A DNA stretch of 64,000 nucleotides, taken from positions 62,001-126,000 of the forward strand of contig JAATGJ010000127.1 of NCBI GenBank assembly GCA_015654695.1, in the 5' to 3' direction. Shown here piece after piece: positions 8,819 through 17,217 of this stretch (position 1 is the stretch's first letter; every line of letters starts with the position of its first letter). Both the position numbers and the translations under genes were made by a program. Source of the stretch: Chitinophagales bacterium (lineage in GTDB: Bacteria > Bacteroidota > Bacteroidia > Chitinophagales > Chitinophagaceae). The notes below the pieces were generated by a model that was not told where the DNA came from, did no database searches, and worked only from the letters and a program-made list of their open reading frames with translations.

Positions 8819-8972
8819 ATAATATTTTATGGCATCGTTGCGAAACAGCAACTCCTGGTTAAAATTGCGCTGATAAAATTAACTTGCTTACCGTTAATTT
8901 AATCAAAAACCAGCTACGAGATTCCCTATTAAGTCTAATTTCATACAAATAATTAAAGGTTCGCCTTGTCTT

Positions 8973-10166
8973 ATGCGCCAAGTTTTTCTTAACTCATTTC
9001 CTTTCCGTTTACTTTTTCTTATTATTTGTTTGATACAGGTAAATAACATCTCCGCCCAAAACAATTTATTACTTAATGGCGGTTTTGAAGACATCAATAC
9101 CTGTTCGGAATATAATTCAGAATGTGGTGTAGAGGGCTGGTTTTACCTGAAAGATGTAAAAGCGCAAATGCTGTCAAATGATTCTGCGCATCCTGCCATG
9201 GGCAGTAATTCATTTGGCCTGTTCTTTAACTGGCTTGGATATACAGGCTTTTCTCCATTGATCGGTACTGTCTTACCCTGCCGCTTACAAAAAGACAAAC
9301 ACTATAGCTTTAAAGGAATGGTTTCAGCTAAGCTGAACCCAAAGCTGATCTTTAAAGCAGGTGTAACAACAGGTGAAAAGTTTTATGTACCCAAACGGCC
9401 CTTCTCCCCTGCTATGCACCCGGACAGCATCACACAAATACAGCGTGTTCCGGGAACCGATTTTTACCAGTTTGAATTCAGTTTCATTGCCAATGGAAAA
9501 GAAAAATACCTGACATTCGGAACCTATATTGAAGAAGATACCCTTTCCGGTAAGAAAAATCTTATAGGCACCCAGTCCGTTTCAGTTGTACTGGACAATT
9601 TCCAGCTATTACCATCCGATAAGAATGAAATGGTTTGCAATGACTTTGTGAAAAATAAAAAACAGATTTATAATTATAATTTCCGTCATAAGGAAATGGA
9701 TTATTCTCTTTACGGTAAAGGAGAGATTGCCATCCTTATTAATGGACCGGACAGTAATACTATTACACATACGCAACTACCAGCCCCGGAAGAAAAAACA
9801 GTAAACGCTGATACATTAAAACTGGGTGATGTATTTTTTGATTTTAATAAAGCAAACCTGAAACCCGGTTTTTTAAAATTGCTGGAAACTTTTTTCAGGA
9901 CTCGCCAACCCGATCAACCAATTGATAGTATTTATATAGAAGGGCATACTGATTCCATCGGGACGGATGGCCGTAACCTTCAATTAAGCCGTCAACGCAG
10001 CGAAAGTGTCCAATCATGGCTTCTTTCCAATAAGATACTGCCCGGCGAGCTTATACACATACATCCCTTTGGTAAAACAAAACCCATTGCCACCAATACT
10101 ACGCCACAGGGCAGGGCATTGAACCGCAGAGTAGAATTGATCGTTTTCAGAAAACCGAAAAAATAA
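8973..10166 (+). CDS. Secreted OmpA-family peptidoglycan-associated protein
   Basis: Probable outer-membrane protein anchored to peptidoglycan. The 397-residue protein begins with a signal peptide of about 28 residues ending in NISAQ. Residues about 30-230 form a beta-rich N-terminal domain with NLLLNGGFED at its start, an opening often seen in Bacteroidota carbohydrate-binding-like modules. The C-terminal 110 residues are an OmpA domain: GDVFFDFNKANLKP, then IYIEGHTDSIGTDGRNLQLSRQRS and NRRVELIV, containing the Asp and Arg positions that bind diaminopimelate. The gene stands alone between copA and recQ. The role of the N-terminal domain is unknown. Confidence 0.85.
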   Translation: MRQVFLNSFPFRLLFLIICLIQVNNISAQNNLLLNGGFEDINTCSEYNSECGVEGWFYLKDVKAQMLSNDSAHPAMGSNSFGLFFNWLGYTGFSPLIGTVLPCRLQKDKHYSFKGMVSAKLNPKLIFKAGVTTGEKFYVPKRPFSPAMHPDSITQIQRVPGTDFYQFEFSFIANGKEKYLTFGTYIEEDTLSGKKNLIGTQSVSVVLDNFQLLPSDKNEMVCNDFVKNKKQIYNYNFRHKEMDYSLYGKGEIAILINGPDSNTITHTQLPAPEEKTVNADTLKLGDVFFDFNKANLKPGFLKLLETFFRTRQPDQPIDSIYIEGHTDSIGTDGRNLQLSRQRSESVQSWLLSNKILPGELIHIHPFGKTKPIATNTTPQGRALNRRVELIVFRKPKK

Positions 10167-10254
10167 TAGAGAATCAATATCGCCAGCCTGTAAATTGGCT
10201 GATCAACGGTAATGCGATAACTTGTAACGCTAATTACGATGACAAGTAGCCTTC

Positions 10255-12216
10255 ATGACTGAACCTATAAAAATATTAAACCAATACTGGGGCTTTGATG
10301 CCTTTCGGCCCTTGCAGGAAGATGTGATAAATTCCGTGCTGGCAGGTAACGATACATTAGCCTTAATGCCCACAGGCGGTGGCAAATCGCTATGCTACCA
10401 GGTACCTGCATTAGCCAAAGAAGGGATGTGCCTGGTTATTTCGCCGTTGATCGCATTGATGAAAGACCAGGTAGAGAACCTCCGTAAAAAAAATATCACC
10501 GCCTATTCCATTTTTTCCGGCATGAGCCGCAAAGAAGTGATCACTATTTTAAAAACTGTAACATATAGCAATTGTAAATTTCTATATGTATCGCCTGAAA
10601 GATTAGAAACGGCTTTATTCAGGGAATACCTGCCGGGTATGCATATCACCCTTATTGCCGTGGACGAAGCGCATTGCATTTCGCAATGGGGTTATGATTT
10701 CCGGCCTCCCTATTTACGGATAGCCGCGTTGAGAGAAGAATTGCCAGGTGTTCCAATATTGGCGTTGACTGCCTCGGCTACTCCGGATGTGCAGAGAGAT
10801 ATTTGTGAAAAGTTAACCTCACCCCCAGCCCCTCTCCAAAGGAGAGGGGGGCAGACTCCGTTTACCGGAGATTCATTTAATAGTTGGAAAATATTCCGCC
10901 AGTCATTTGAAAGGCCCAATCTTTCGTACAGTGTTTTTAAAGTTGATTCACGTATCAATAAGATCATTGAGATACTCACCAAAGTTCCGGGTACGGGTAT
11001 TGTTTATTGCAAAAGCCGGAAGAGAACAAAAGAAATAAGCGAACTATTACAATTGCAAAATATTTCGGCGGATTATTATCATGCAGGTTTGCTGCAGGAA
11101 GAACGCAACCGCAAACAGGAAGCCTGGATCAATAATAAAATAAGGGTGATCGTTTGCACCAATGCATTCGGTATGGGCATTGATAAACCGGATGTCCGTA
11201 CTGTGATACATGCTGATGTACCCGATTGCCTGGAAAATTATTACCAGGAAGCAGGCCGTGCGGGAAGAGATGGAAAAACGTCGTATGCTGTTCTGTTGTA
11301 CGATGAAAGGGAATTGCAGGAATTAAATGAGATGGTGGCTATTCGTTTTCCTACGCAACTTGATATACGTAATGTTTATCAATCGGTGGCCAATTATTTA
11401 CAGATACCAACAGGCATCGGTGAAGGCGAATATTATGAATTTGATATCGCTGATTTCCTGAAGAAATTCAAGCTTAACAGTCATACCGCTATCTATTCAT
11501 TAAAAACACTGGAGCAGGAAGGCTGGCTTTCTTTTAATGAACAGGTATTCCTGTCTCCCACCATTCAATTCACTGTCACAAAAGATTATTTATACCAGTT
11601 TGAACAAAGCCATCCACTGCTGGAACCCATACTCAAAACATTACTCAGGGCCTATGAAGGAATATTTGATCACACCTGCTTTATATCAGAATTGCAGGTC
11701 GCTCAATTACTAAAGAAACATGTGGATGAAATAAAGCAACAGTTAACCGAATTGAACGCCGCCGGTATCATTGAATACACTCCTAGAAAAGATTCACCCC
11801 AGTTGTACCTGCTGCGCAACCGTATAAAAGCGGAAGATATTTCTATCAATAGGGTAGCTTTTAATCAGCGAAAAGAAAGATTTGAGAAAAGGCTGAAAGA
11901 AATAATGCGCTATATAAAGGAAGAGGCTGAATGCCGCAGCCGGATCATGGGTTCCTATTTTGGTGATAAAAAGATCAGGTCTTGTGGTATCTGCGACAAT
12001 TGCCTGCGTCAAAAAGCAGTCACACTTAGCAAAGAGGAATTTGATTCTATTCACTCCCGTATTCTTGATATTACAAGAAGTGAAAGGCTGCAGATAAAAG
12101 ACCTGATGATAAAATTGAGCGGCATTAAAAAAGAAAAAGCCTGGAAGGTGATTGAGTTCCTCCAGGCAGAAAAAAAGATTGAAACGGATTCGGCCGGTTT
12201 GGTCAGGCTGAAATAA
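10255..12216 (+). CDS. recQ: ATP-dependent DNA helicase RecQ with an in-frame repeat insertion
   Basis: 3'-5' DNA helicase of recombination and replication-fork repair. It has Walker A TGGGKSLCYQ at about 40-50, the DEAH box with the aromatic-rich loop (VDEAHCISQWGYDFRPPY), motif V/VI sequences (TNAFGMGIDKPDVR, YYQEAGRAGRDG), and the RecQ-Ct zinc-binding cysteines (CRSRIMGSYFG..CGICDNC) at about 560-585. No convincing HRDC domain follows; the tail resembles a short winged helix. Residues about 187-203 (LTSPPAPLQRRGG) come from a GC-rich palindromic repeat inserted between the two RecA lobes, just before RQSFERPNLSY. The frame is intact, so the gene is probably functional. Its 3' end overlaps the convergent NTF2-like gene by 14 bases. 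Confidence 0.96.
   Translation: MTEPIKILNQYWGFDAFRPLQEDVINSVLAGNDTLALMPTGGGKSLCYQVPALAKEGMCLVISPLIALMKDQVENLRKKNITAYSIFSGMSRKEVITILKTVTYSNCKFLYVSPERLETALFREYLPGMHITLIAVDEAHCISQWGYDFRPPYLRIAALREELPGVPILALTASATPDVQRDICEKLTSPPAPLQRRGGQTPFTGDSFNSWKIFRQSFERPNLSYSVFKVDSRINKIIEILTKVPGTGIVYCKSRKRTKEISELLQLQNISADYYHAGLLQEERNRKQEAWINNKIRVIVCTNAFGMGIDKPDVRTVIHADVPDCLENYYQEAGRAGRDGKTSYAVLLYDERELQELNEMVAIRFPTQLDIRNVYQSVANYLQIPTGIGEGEYYEFDIADFLKKFKLNSHTAIYSLKTLEQEGWLSFNEQVFLSPTIQFTVTKDYLYQFEQSHPLLEPILKTLLRAYEGIFDHTCFISELQVAQLLKKHVDEIKQQLTELNAAGIIEYTPRKDSPQLYLLRNRIKAEDISINRVAFNQRKERFEKRLKEIMRYIKEEAECRSRIMGSYFGDKKIRSCGICDNCLRQKAVTLSKEEFDSIHSRILDITRSERLQIKDLMIKLSGIKKEKAWKVIEFLQAEKKIETDSAGLVRLK
10818..10852. 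repeat. GC-rich palindromic repeat inside recQ
   Basis: A perfect 9-bp stem (10829-10837 with 10841-10849, CCCCTCTCC and its complement) closes on an AAA loop, preceded by a C-run (10822-10826). It is read in frame as part of RecQ. The same CTCC-AAA-GGAG core occurs at 37181-37213 within leuS. Confidence 0.75.
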
Positions 12217-12631
12217 ACGCCTCTGCATTTGCTGCAACAATATGTTTGGCAGTATCAGTATAGTGGCGTAAGCGGATCACCTTACCCTGGTCATTAAATG
12301 TCCATAAATGCATTTCTTCATCCCGGTAATGGCCACCGGTAGCGGGAACACCGGCTTCAATGATAAATTCAGCCGCTACCTGGTTTCCATTACCCATTAT
12401 GGATAAGACCTGGAAATCTTTGATGTTAAGATCACCAACAATTTTAAAAAATTCTACTGCACCCTCTTTTCCTTTCCGTGGCGCCAACCAGGGAACTCCT
12501 GCCTTTTGTGCTGAATTATCAGCCCACTGCTCCCATTGTACATCATCTGCCAGTTCATTAATAATAGCAGGAATGTCGCCTTTTCCGAATGCTTCATAAA
12601 TGCGGTTTACTGTTGCTGTATTATTGCTCAT
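12203..12631 (-). CDS. SnoaL/NTF2-like protein (cluster member 6, most distal)
   Basis: A 142-residue cytoplasmic protein of the NTF2-like (cystatin-like cone) fold. It starts NTATVNRIYEAFGKGDIPAIINELADDVQWEQW, which matches the opening helix and cavity of SnoaL-like/ketosteroid isomerase-like proteins, and continues with a beta-rich part (AAEFIIEAGVPATGGHYRDEEMHLWTF). The fold supports small-molecule binding or catalysis, but no substrate can be inferred. It is the last gene of the sigma-factor operon and its stop lies inside the 3' end of convergent recQ (14 shared bases). It is most like the copy at 13134-13547. Confidence 0.82.
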   Translation of the reverse strand: MSNNTATVNRIYEAFGKGDIPAIINELADDVQWEQWADNSAQKAGVPWLAPRKGKEGAVEFFKIVGDLNIKDFQVLSIMGNGNQVAAEFIIEAGVPATGGHYRDEEMHLWTFNDQGKVIRLRHYTDTAKHIVAANAEAFISA

Positions 12632-12688
12632 AACGTGAGAATTAAAAGTTTTATTGAACTGATATTTATTTCCCTGTATCCATAAGTT

Positions 12689-13102
12689 TTATGACGTTAG
12701 CTGACCTATTACCTGCTGCCAATCCAGTACATTCCAATGCTCTACAAATTTTCCATCTTTCAGGCGGATAATATCCATTACTTCCATGGTTACATTTTTA
12801 CCGGTAGCCGGGATACCCATGAAATCGCCTTTGTGCGTAGTATGAAATATCTTATGTGCTGTCACTATATCATTCTCGGCTACCTGTCTTTGTATCTGCA
12901 CCTTCAGATCAGGAAATGCGGGTTTCAAAAAATGATTAAAGAAATACATCACTCCTTCCGGCCCTTTGGGTACACCCGGGGGCGCTGTCTGGTTAATGAA
13001 ATCAGCCGCCACGATCTCATTGAAAGCATTGATGTCACCGCCTTCAATAAATTCTTTATTAAAACGGGTAACAGTGGCTTTGTTTTTTTCTGTGGTGGTC
13101 AT
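12689..13102 (-). CDS. SnoaL-like polyketide cyclase family protein (cluster member 5)
   Basis: A 137-residue NTF2-like protein. The pattern KATVTRFNKEFIEGGDINAFNEIVAADFINQ, then FPDLKVQIQRQVAENDIVTAHKIFHTTHKGDFMGIPATGK and VEHWNVLDW, is the SnoaL-like polyketide-cyclase signature of the ester-cyclase subfamily. No signal peptide is seen, so it is cytoplasmic. It follows the gene at 13134-13547 by about 30 bases and precedes the one at 12203-12631 by about 57 bases on the same strand. The GIPATGK segment recurs in the copies at 13587, 14148 and 15948 (as GIKATGK, GMKATGK and KIPATGK), showing they are paralogues. Confidence 0.85.
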   Translation of the reverse strand: MTTTEKNKATVTRFNKEFIEGGDINAFNEIVAADFINQTAPPGVPKGPEGVMYFFNHFLKPAFPDLKVQIQRQVAENDIVTAHKIFHTTHKGDFMGIPATGKNVTMEVMDIIRLKDGKFVEHWNVLDWQQVIGQLTS

Positions 13103-13133
13103 AACTGTTTATTTATAGTTACTGATTAAAAGA

Positions 13134-13547
13134 TCATTGCTGGTTGGCGATATAAGCTGCGGCCGTATCGAAGAAATCCTGGAAGTAAACCACTTTGCCT
13201 TCTTCGTTAAATTTCCAATGCATAGCCCAGTCAGATACCACTTTTTTGCCCGTGATTTTGGAAGTAGCGATCATATTACCAAAGGCGGCCACTTCATTAT
13301 CATTAATGTTATTGACCGAAACAGGATTGAATGCATTGATCTCCTCGCTTTCACCCAGCCGGATGAAAAAGTTAACGGCATCTTTTCCTGTATAGGTCCC
13401 TCCCTGCGGCAGAGAGCCTTCACCTGAACCGATCCATTTACAATTATCCGCTATATGGCTGAGGATATAAGGAATATCGCCCCGGCCAAAAGCTTGATAC
13501 AGTTTAGTTACTGTTGCTGCGTTATTTACTAATGTTGTTGTGCTCAT
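13134..13547 (-). CDS. SnoaL/NTF2-like protein (cluster member 4)
   Basis: A 137-residue cytoplasmic NTF2-like protein. NAATVTKLYQAFGRGDIPYILSHIADNCKWIGSG is the typical N-terminal helix and first strand, followed by YTGKDAVNFFIRLGESEEINAF and FQDFFDTAAAYI at the end. It is similar in opening and length to the 12203-12631 protein, suggesting tandem duplication. The gene lies about 39 bases after the lipoprotein gene at 13587. No catalytic residue can be assigned. Confidence 0.82.
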   Translation of the reverse strand: MSTTTLVNNAATVTKLYQAFGRGDIPYILSHIADNCKWIGSGEGSLPQGGTYTGKDAVNFFIRLGESEEINAFNPVSVNNINDNEVAAFGNMIATSKITGKKVVSDWAMHWKFNEEGKVVYFQDFFDTAAAYIANQQ

Positions 13548-13586
13548 AAAAAAAGTTTTATTGATTATTAATTAATAGAGACATAT

Positions 13587-14117
13587 TTATTTCATCATAC
13601 CGGATGCCATCAGCACCGCTCCTAGGTTCTGTACTGCCGAGTGCTCTGTTATTTTTCCTTCCTCATTAAATTTGAAGATGTCAACATCTTTGAACTTAAC
13701 AGGTTTGCCTGTAGCCTTTATCCCCATTATATCGTTTTTAAATACACCGCCCCAGTCTCCATGCACCAATACATAATCACCGTCCGCGTAATACTCCAGG
13801 TTTTCGCCCTTGTATCCTTCCACAGCAACCGTAAGCATTTTAATAAATCCCTTCAGGGTATCAATGTTTGTAATAGGCGGTATGCTTCCATCCGCATAAT
13901 CAACAAAATTGACGGCAGCATCTTTGAAAGTCCCGTCCAGGTCTCCTTTATTAAAACTTTCCATACTGGCCATAGCGGTCTTTTTGTTACGTTCCTGTTT
14001 GCTTTCAGTTGAAGACATCGAAGTTTCTTTTTTATCGCCTTCACCTGTTTTTTTGTCATCATTGCAGGCAGCTATTACTAATGATGCCGCCAATAAAGAA
14101 AAGATGATCTTTTTCAT
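13587..14117 (-). CDS. Lipoprotein with SnoaL/NTF2-like domain (cluster member 3)
   Basis: A 176-residue predicted lipoprotein. MKKIIFSLLAASLVIAACNDDKK is a signal peptide with a lipobox (VIAAC, Cys at 18), followed by a charged linker to about residue 45 and then an NTF2-like domain: KTAMASMESFNKGDLDGTFKDAAVNFVDYADG, and MGIKATGKPVKFKDVDIFKF. An Asn-Asp-Asp after the Cys would fit surface or periplasmic retention, not tested. The closest relative in the window is the neighbouring lipoprotein at 14148-14702, to which it is about 30 bases downstream. Confidence 0.83.
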   Translation of the reverse strand: MKKIIFSLLAASLVIAACNDDKKTGEGDKKETSMSSTESKQERNKKTAMASMESFNKGDLDGTFKDAAVNFVDYADGSIPPITNIDTLKGFIKMLTVAVEGYKGENLEYYADGDYVLVHGDWGGVFKNDIMGIKATGKPVKFKDVDIFKFNEEGKITEHSAVQNLGAVLMASGMMK

Positions 14118-14147
14118 GTTGTGTTGTTTTGATTTATAGTAATAAAA

Positions 14148-14702
14148 TTATTTACCCATTTTAGCGCCCACCTGCATCATAGCTGTCATACCAGATTGAA
14201 TAAACCTGTGCGAGGTGATCTTTCCGTCACTATTAAAAGTAAAAATGGCGCCTTCCATGTACTTAAAGGATTTGCCGGTGGCTTTCATCCCCATAAAGTC
14301 ATTTTTAAACGTACCGGTAAATTCGCCTGTGATGATAACCTTGCTCCCATCTGCATTGCTAAACGCCTCCGGGTTTTCTTCTTTTACATCAGGAAAAGCT
14401 GCCATCCAGGCTTTGATGCCTGCTTTGATAGAATCTATGCTTTTTACCGGCGGCATGCTTCCGTCATTATAATCCACTGCATCAGGCGTTACATTTTTAA
14501 ATGCAGCATCCAGGTCCAGGGCATTCACTGCTTGTACAGCCATTAAAGCTGTTTGCATGTTCTTTTCAGCCGCTGAAGGTATTGCTTGCTTGTGATCAGA
14601 AGACATAATTTCATTCTTGCCCGATGATTCATCTTTTTTTTCATTATTACAGGCCACCAACAACAATGCAGCAGCCAGTAAAAAAAGAATTACTTTTTTC
14701 AT
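14148..14702 (-). CDS. Lipoprotein with SnoaL/NTF2-like domain (cluster member 2)
   Basis: A 184-residue predicted lipoprotein. The ATG at 14702 is preferred to a TTG two codons upstream. The signal peptide ends in a lipobox (LLVAC) followed by NNEKKDES; after a linker the NTF2-like part contains MAVQAVNALDLDAAFKNVTPDAVDYNDG, FTGTFKNDFMGMKATGKSFKY and GAIFTFNSDGKITSHRF. It is clearly a paralogue of the downstream protein at 13587. The lipid anchor places two of the six cluster members outside the cytoplasm and the others inside it. Confidence 0.83.
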   Translation of the reverse strand: MKKVILFLLAAALLLVACNNEKKDESSGKNEIMSSDHKQAIPSAAEKNMQTALMAVQAVNALDLDAAFKNVTPDAVDYNDGSMPPVKSIDSIKAGIKAWMAAFPDVKEENPEAFSNADGSKVIITGEFTGTFKNDFMGMKATGKSFKYMEGAIFTFNSDGKITSHRFIQSGMTAMMQVGAKMGK

Positions 14703-14790
14703 GATCAATTTTTTAAATAGATAATTAAGTTGAAATGTTTACCAGGGTAGCGTTCTTTCGTTTCGTAAGCCGGGCTTGTAGCAAAGACGG

Positions 14791-15489
14791 TTATAAATAC
14801 GATGGTTTTTCCTGAAGGGTTCTCACCGGAGCAGATTTTTTAAAAACAGGGTTGCGAATATCTTTTACTTCAAGGATGCGTAGCGGCAGTGATTCATTTT
14901 CTGTAACATTCACCAGGATATTCAATACTTGATTGATAGTAACCAACGCCATCGTCCTTGCTTTTTTTCTCCATGCAGGCACAATCTCTGCCAAACCATA
15001 AAACGGCAGCAAAGTAACAGGCCACCAATGACCCGGCCCCAACACATACCAGGGACGGATGAATGTGCAATTAAATGTTTTACTCAAACAATATTTCTCG
15101 CCTTCCTTTCTCACTTGCTGGTAGGCCTGCATCAGCTTTGATGGCGCCATCGCTACGCTTACATAAACAAAATGCAGGACGCCTGCAGCAGCGGCCGCAT
15201 CGGCTGAAGCTTTCACGCTACGCAGGTCAATCTCTTTGAACTGCTTTGCTTTCTTTGGTGATGGATGAGGCACTCCCAGCAATTGCACAAACACACAAGC
15301 TGCCGGAATATATTGCTGAAAAGTTTGCGCGTCAAATGGATTGCCCACCATCACTTCTGCTCCTGCGGGAACTTTATGCTCACTGCCTTTTCTTACCAAT
15401 GCAATGACATGATGTCCCCTGTCAAGTAAGAGTTTGGTCAATCTCGTACCGATGTACCCGGTAGCCCCTGTTATAAAAATAGCTTGCAT
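14791..15489 (-). CDS. NAD(P)-binding NmrA/epimerase-like protein
   Basis: A 232-residue atypical short-chain dehydrogenase. The N-terminus MQAIFITGATGYIGTRLTKLL carries the TGATGYIG dinucleotide-binding motif, followed by GHHVIALVRKGSEHKVPAGAEVMVGNPFD, typical of NmrA-like and NAD(P)H-binding proteins. A classical YxxxK catalytic pair is not obvious, so it may be a redox sensor, a quinone or epimerase-type enzyme, or a non-catalytic binder. It lies 4 bases downstream of the membrane protein gene within the sigma operon. Confidence 0.8.
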   Translation of the reverse strand: MQAIFITGATGYIGTRLTKLLLDRGHHVIALVRKGSEHKVPAGAEVMVGNPFDAQTFQQYIPAACVFVQLLGVPHPSPKKAKQFKEIDLRSVKASADAAAAAGVLHFVYVSVAMAPSKLMQAYQQVRKEGEKYCLSKTFNCTFIRPWYVLGPGHWWPVTLLPFYGLAEIVPAWRKKARTMALVTINQVLNILVNVTENESLPLRILEVKDIRNPVFKKSAPVRTLQEKPSYL

Positions 15490-15493
15490 TGCA

Positions 15494-15925
15494 TTATTTT
15501 TTTTCCAGCTTATTATACAATAAAGCGATCAAAAAGCCGGAAACAGTTCCAACAATCAATATATGAAATGCCATATCCGGCAAAATGATTCTTTTGGGGA
15601 AAGCATTGAATAAAGAAGCATTAATAAAATTCCATGTTCCGCTTACTGCCGCATTCATCAGCATACCACCAACTATTGCATGACTGGTACTGATCTTTGG
15701 GCCACGCTGATAAGTAAGCAGGTAGAATAGTGCTGAAACCCATACGAGCTCAGTCGCCAGTTGCCATACAGGATTACTGTTTGCTATTTTATTTACTTTG
15801 TTTTCAAATCCTGAGAAAGCGGAATCAAAATAATCGCCTATGATCAGGACATGAAAAACGCCATTTAATGCTATGCACGCAAGGGCTGTTACCAAAACAG
15901 TAATTAAAACAGTTTTAGCTTTCAT
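15494..15925 (-). CDS. Small integral membrane protein of unknown function
   Basis: A 143-residue protein with about four hydrophobic segments: residues 5-28, about 50-68, 80-100 and 118-136, and a Lys-rich C-terminal tail (LYNKLEKK). The hydrophilic stretch between the first two segments has DSAFSGFENKVNKIANSN. I do not recognise the family. It sits between an NTF2-like gene (22 bases upstream) and the NAD(P)-binding gene (4 bases downstream), so it is almost certainly part of the same transcript. Confidence 0.7.
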   Translation of the reverse strand: MKAKTVLITVLVTALACIALNGVFHVLIIGDYFDSAFSGFENKVNKIANSNPVWQLATELVWVSALFYLLTYQRGPKISTSHAIVGGMLMNAAVSGTWNFINASLFNAFPKRIILPDMAFHILIVGTVSGFLIALLYNKLEKK

Positions 15926-15947
15926 AAAAAATTATTACTATTAAATG

Positions 15948-16400
15948 CTAATGATTGATCTCAGGCAGTAGCCCGATCTGGCGCAATACACCTGCCAGGT
16001 CCCACATTACCTGCCCGTGTTTTATTTTACCATTTTCAAGCGTAAGGATAGACATACCATGTATGAAAACATTTTTCCCGGTAGCGGGTATCTTCATCAG
16101 CGGGCCCTGGTGATTGCCTTTAGCTAACCAGTGCAATACGATCTTACCGTCTTTTTCCACATCATCTATCAATGTATAATGAAGATTGGGAAATGCAGTG
16201 AATACGCTTCTTGTCCATTGCCGCATACCTTCCCATCCTTCCCGGATGCGGCCGGCTGTAATATCTTCTACTACATAATCAGTGCTGTAAAAAGGCAAGA
16301 TGATCTCATCAGCACGGGAATTCCAGGCATCAATGATCTGCTGTCCGGCCGATTTTGTCTTTGTCTCTTTTGTTTTCACCTTGGTATTTGCGGTATTCAT
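15948..16400 (-). CDS. SnoaL-like ester cyclase family protein (cluster member 1)
   Basis: A 150-residue NTF2-like protein. SAGQQIIDAWNSRADEIILPFYSTDYVVEDITAG, then FTAFPNLHYTLIDDVEKDGKIVLHWLAKGNHQGPLMKIPATGKNV and HGMSILTLENGKIKHGQVMWDLAG, follow the SnoaL-like polyketide-cyclase pattern including the conserved late His-Trp positions. It is the first structural gene after the ECF sigma gene (13 bases between sigma stop and this start), so it is the most likely direct co-product. No signal peptide. Confidence 0.85.
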   Translation of the reverse strand: MNTANTKVKTKETKTKSAGQQIIDAWNSRADEIILPFYSTDYVVEDITAGRIREGWEGMRQWTRSVFTAFPNLHYTLIDDVEKDGKIVLHWLAKGNHQGPLMKIPATGKNVFIHGMSILTLENGKIKHGQVMWDLAGVLRQIGLLPEINH

Positions 16401-16413
16401 GCTGGTTTATTTA

Positions 16414-17013
16414 TCAGTTCAATGAAATGTTCTGTATAGCCTGTTTCCAGTCTTGCTTAAAAAAATATCTCAGGTTTCTGATTGCCCGGCTCATTCTTGT
16501 TTTCACCGTGCCCAGCGGCATATTCATGATGTCGGCAATTTCACTTTGTGTAAACCCCTTGAAATACATCAGCTCAACCACTTCTTTTTCTTCCTGCCGC
16601 AACGTGTTAACTAATTTACGGAGGTCAATCGTATCGGGCAAAAAACTGACCTTATTTCCGGGCGGCAGCAACACGGGAATATCATCACTCAATACGGAAG
16701 CTTTACCCTGTTTATGCGCCTTACTGCGATAATGATCAATACAAATATTACGGGTGATATTATATAGCCAGGTAAATATCCTTCCTTTGGCTGCGTCATA
16801 CTGCAACCTGTTCCGCCATGCTTTTACAAAAACATCCTGCAGCAGGTTCTCTGCCACTTCGGTGTCTTTAATCCACTTGGTAATAAGGCCGAACAGTGCA
16901 TCCGAATAGCTGTCATACAATTTAGAAAAATGACGCTGATCTCCGCCCTGCAGGCATTGCAGCATTTCATTTTCCTTTTGAACGGGCCAGGCTTGGTTAA
17001 TTATAGGTGTCAT
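16414..17013 (-). CDS. ECF-type RNA polymerase sigma factor
   Basis: A 199-residue sigma-70 factor with region 2 (LYDSYSDALFGLITKWIKDTEVAENLLQDVFVKAW and the -10 recognition helix ending in YNITRNICIDHYRSK) and region 4 (LMYFKGFTQSEIADIMNMPLGTVKTRMSRAIRNL). The arrangement resembles the SigK/RpoE-like ECF group. No anti-sigma factor gene is visible downstream, where one would be expected; instead a train of NTF2-like genes follows. The sigma factor probably drives its own operon. Two tandem 11-base repeats lie in its upstream region (17067-17088). Confidence 0.94.
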   Translation of the reverse strand: MTPIINQAWPVQKENEMLQCLQGGDQRHFSKLYDSYSDALFGLITKWIKDTEVAENLLQDVFVKAWRNRLQYDAAKGRIFTWLYNITRNICIDHYRSKAHKQGKASVLSDDIPVLLPPGNKVSFLPDTIDLRKLVNTLRQEEKEVVELMYFKGFTQSEIADIMNMPLGTVKTRMSRAIRNLRYFFKQDWKQAIQNISLN

Positions 17014-17066
17014 AGTTGGTTAAATGCAGGACAAATATGCACCCGTTCATTGGTCATTGACAAGTC

Positions 17067-17088
17067 CAAAAACTGTTCAAAAACTGTT
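17067..17088. promoter_or_regulatory. Tandem 11-bp direct repeat upstream of the sigma gene
   Basis: CAAAAACTGTT occurs twice without a gap (17067-17077, 17078-17088), starting 54 bases upstream of the sigma start codon. One helical turn between copies is the spacing expected of paired protein-binding half sites or of an ECF promoter element. Function inferred from position. Confidence 0.4.
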
Positions 17089-17217
17089 CAGGGGAGAATA
17101 TTGATTGGCGGCGTTTTAAGCCCTGATTGGGTCAGAATTACTTCGTTTCGGTAGAGGAGGCTGTTCCTTATTCAGCATATTGTCTGGAGAGTTTGTCCTC
17201 TATTAACTTCAATTTTA

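Noticed and set aside
10710-10982. Minus-strand frame inside recQ containing PLLWRGAGG
   Set aside because: It is the complement of the repeat insertion in recQ, not a separate gene.
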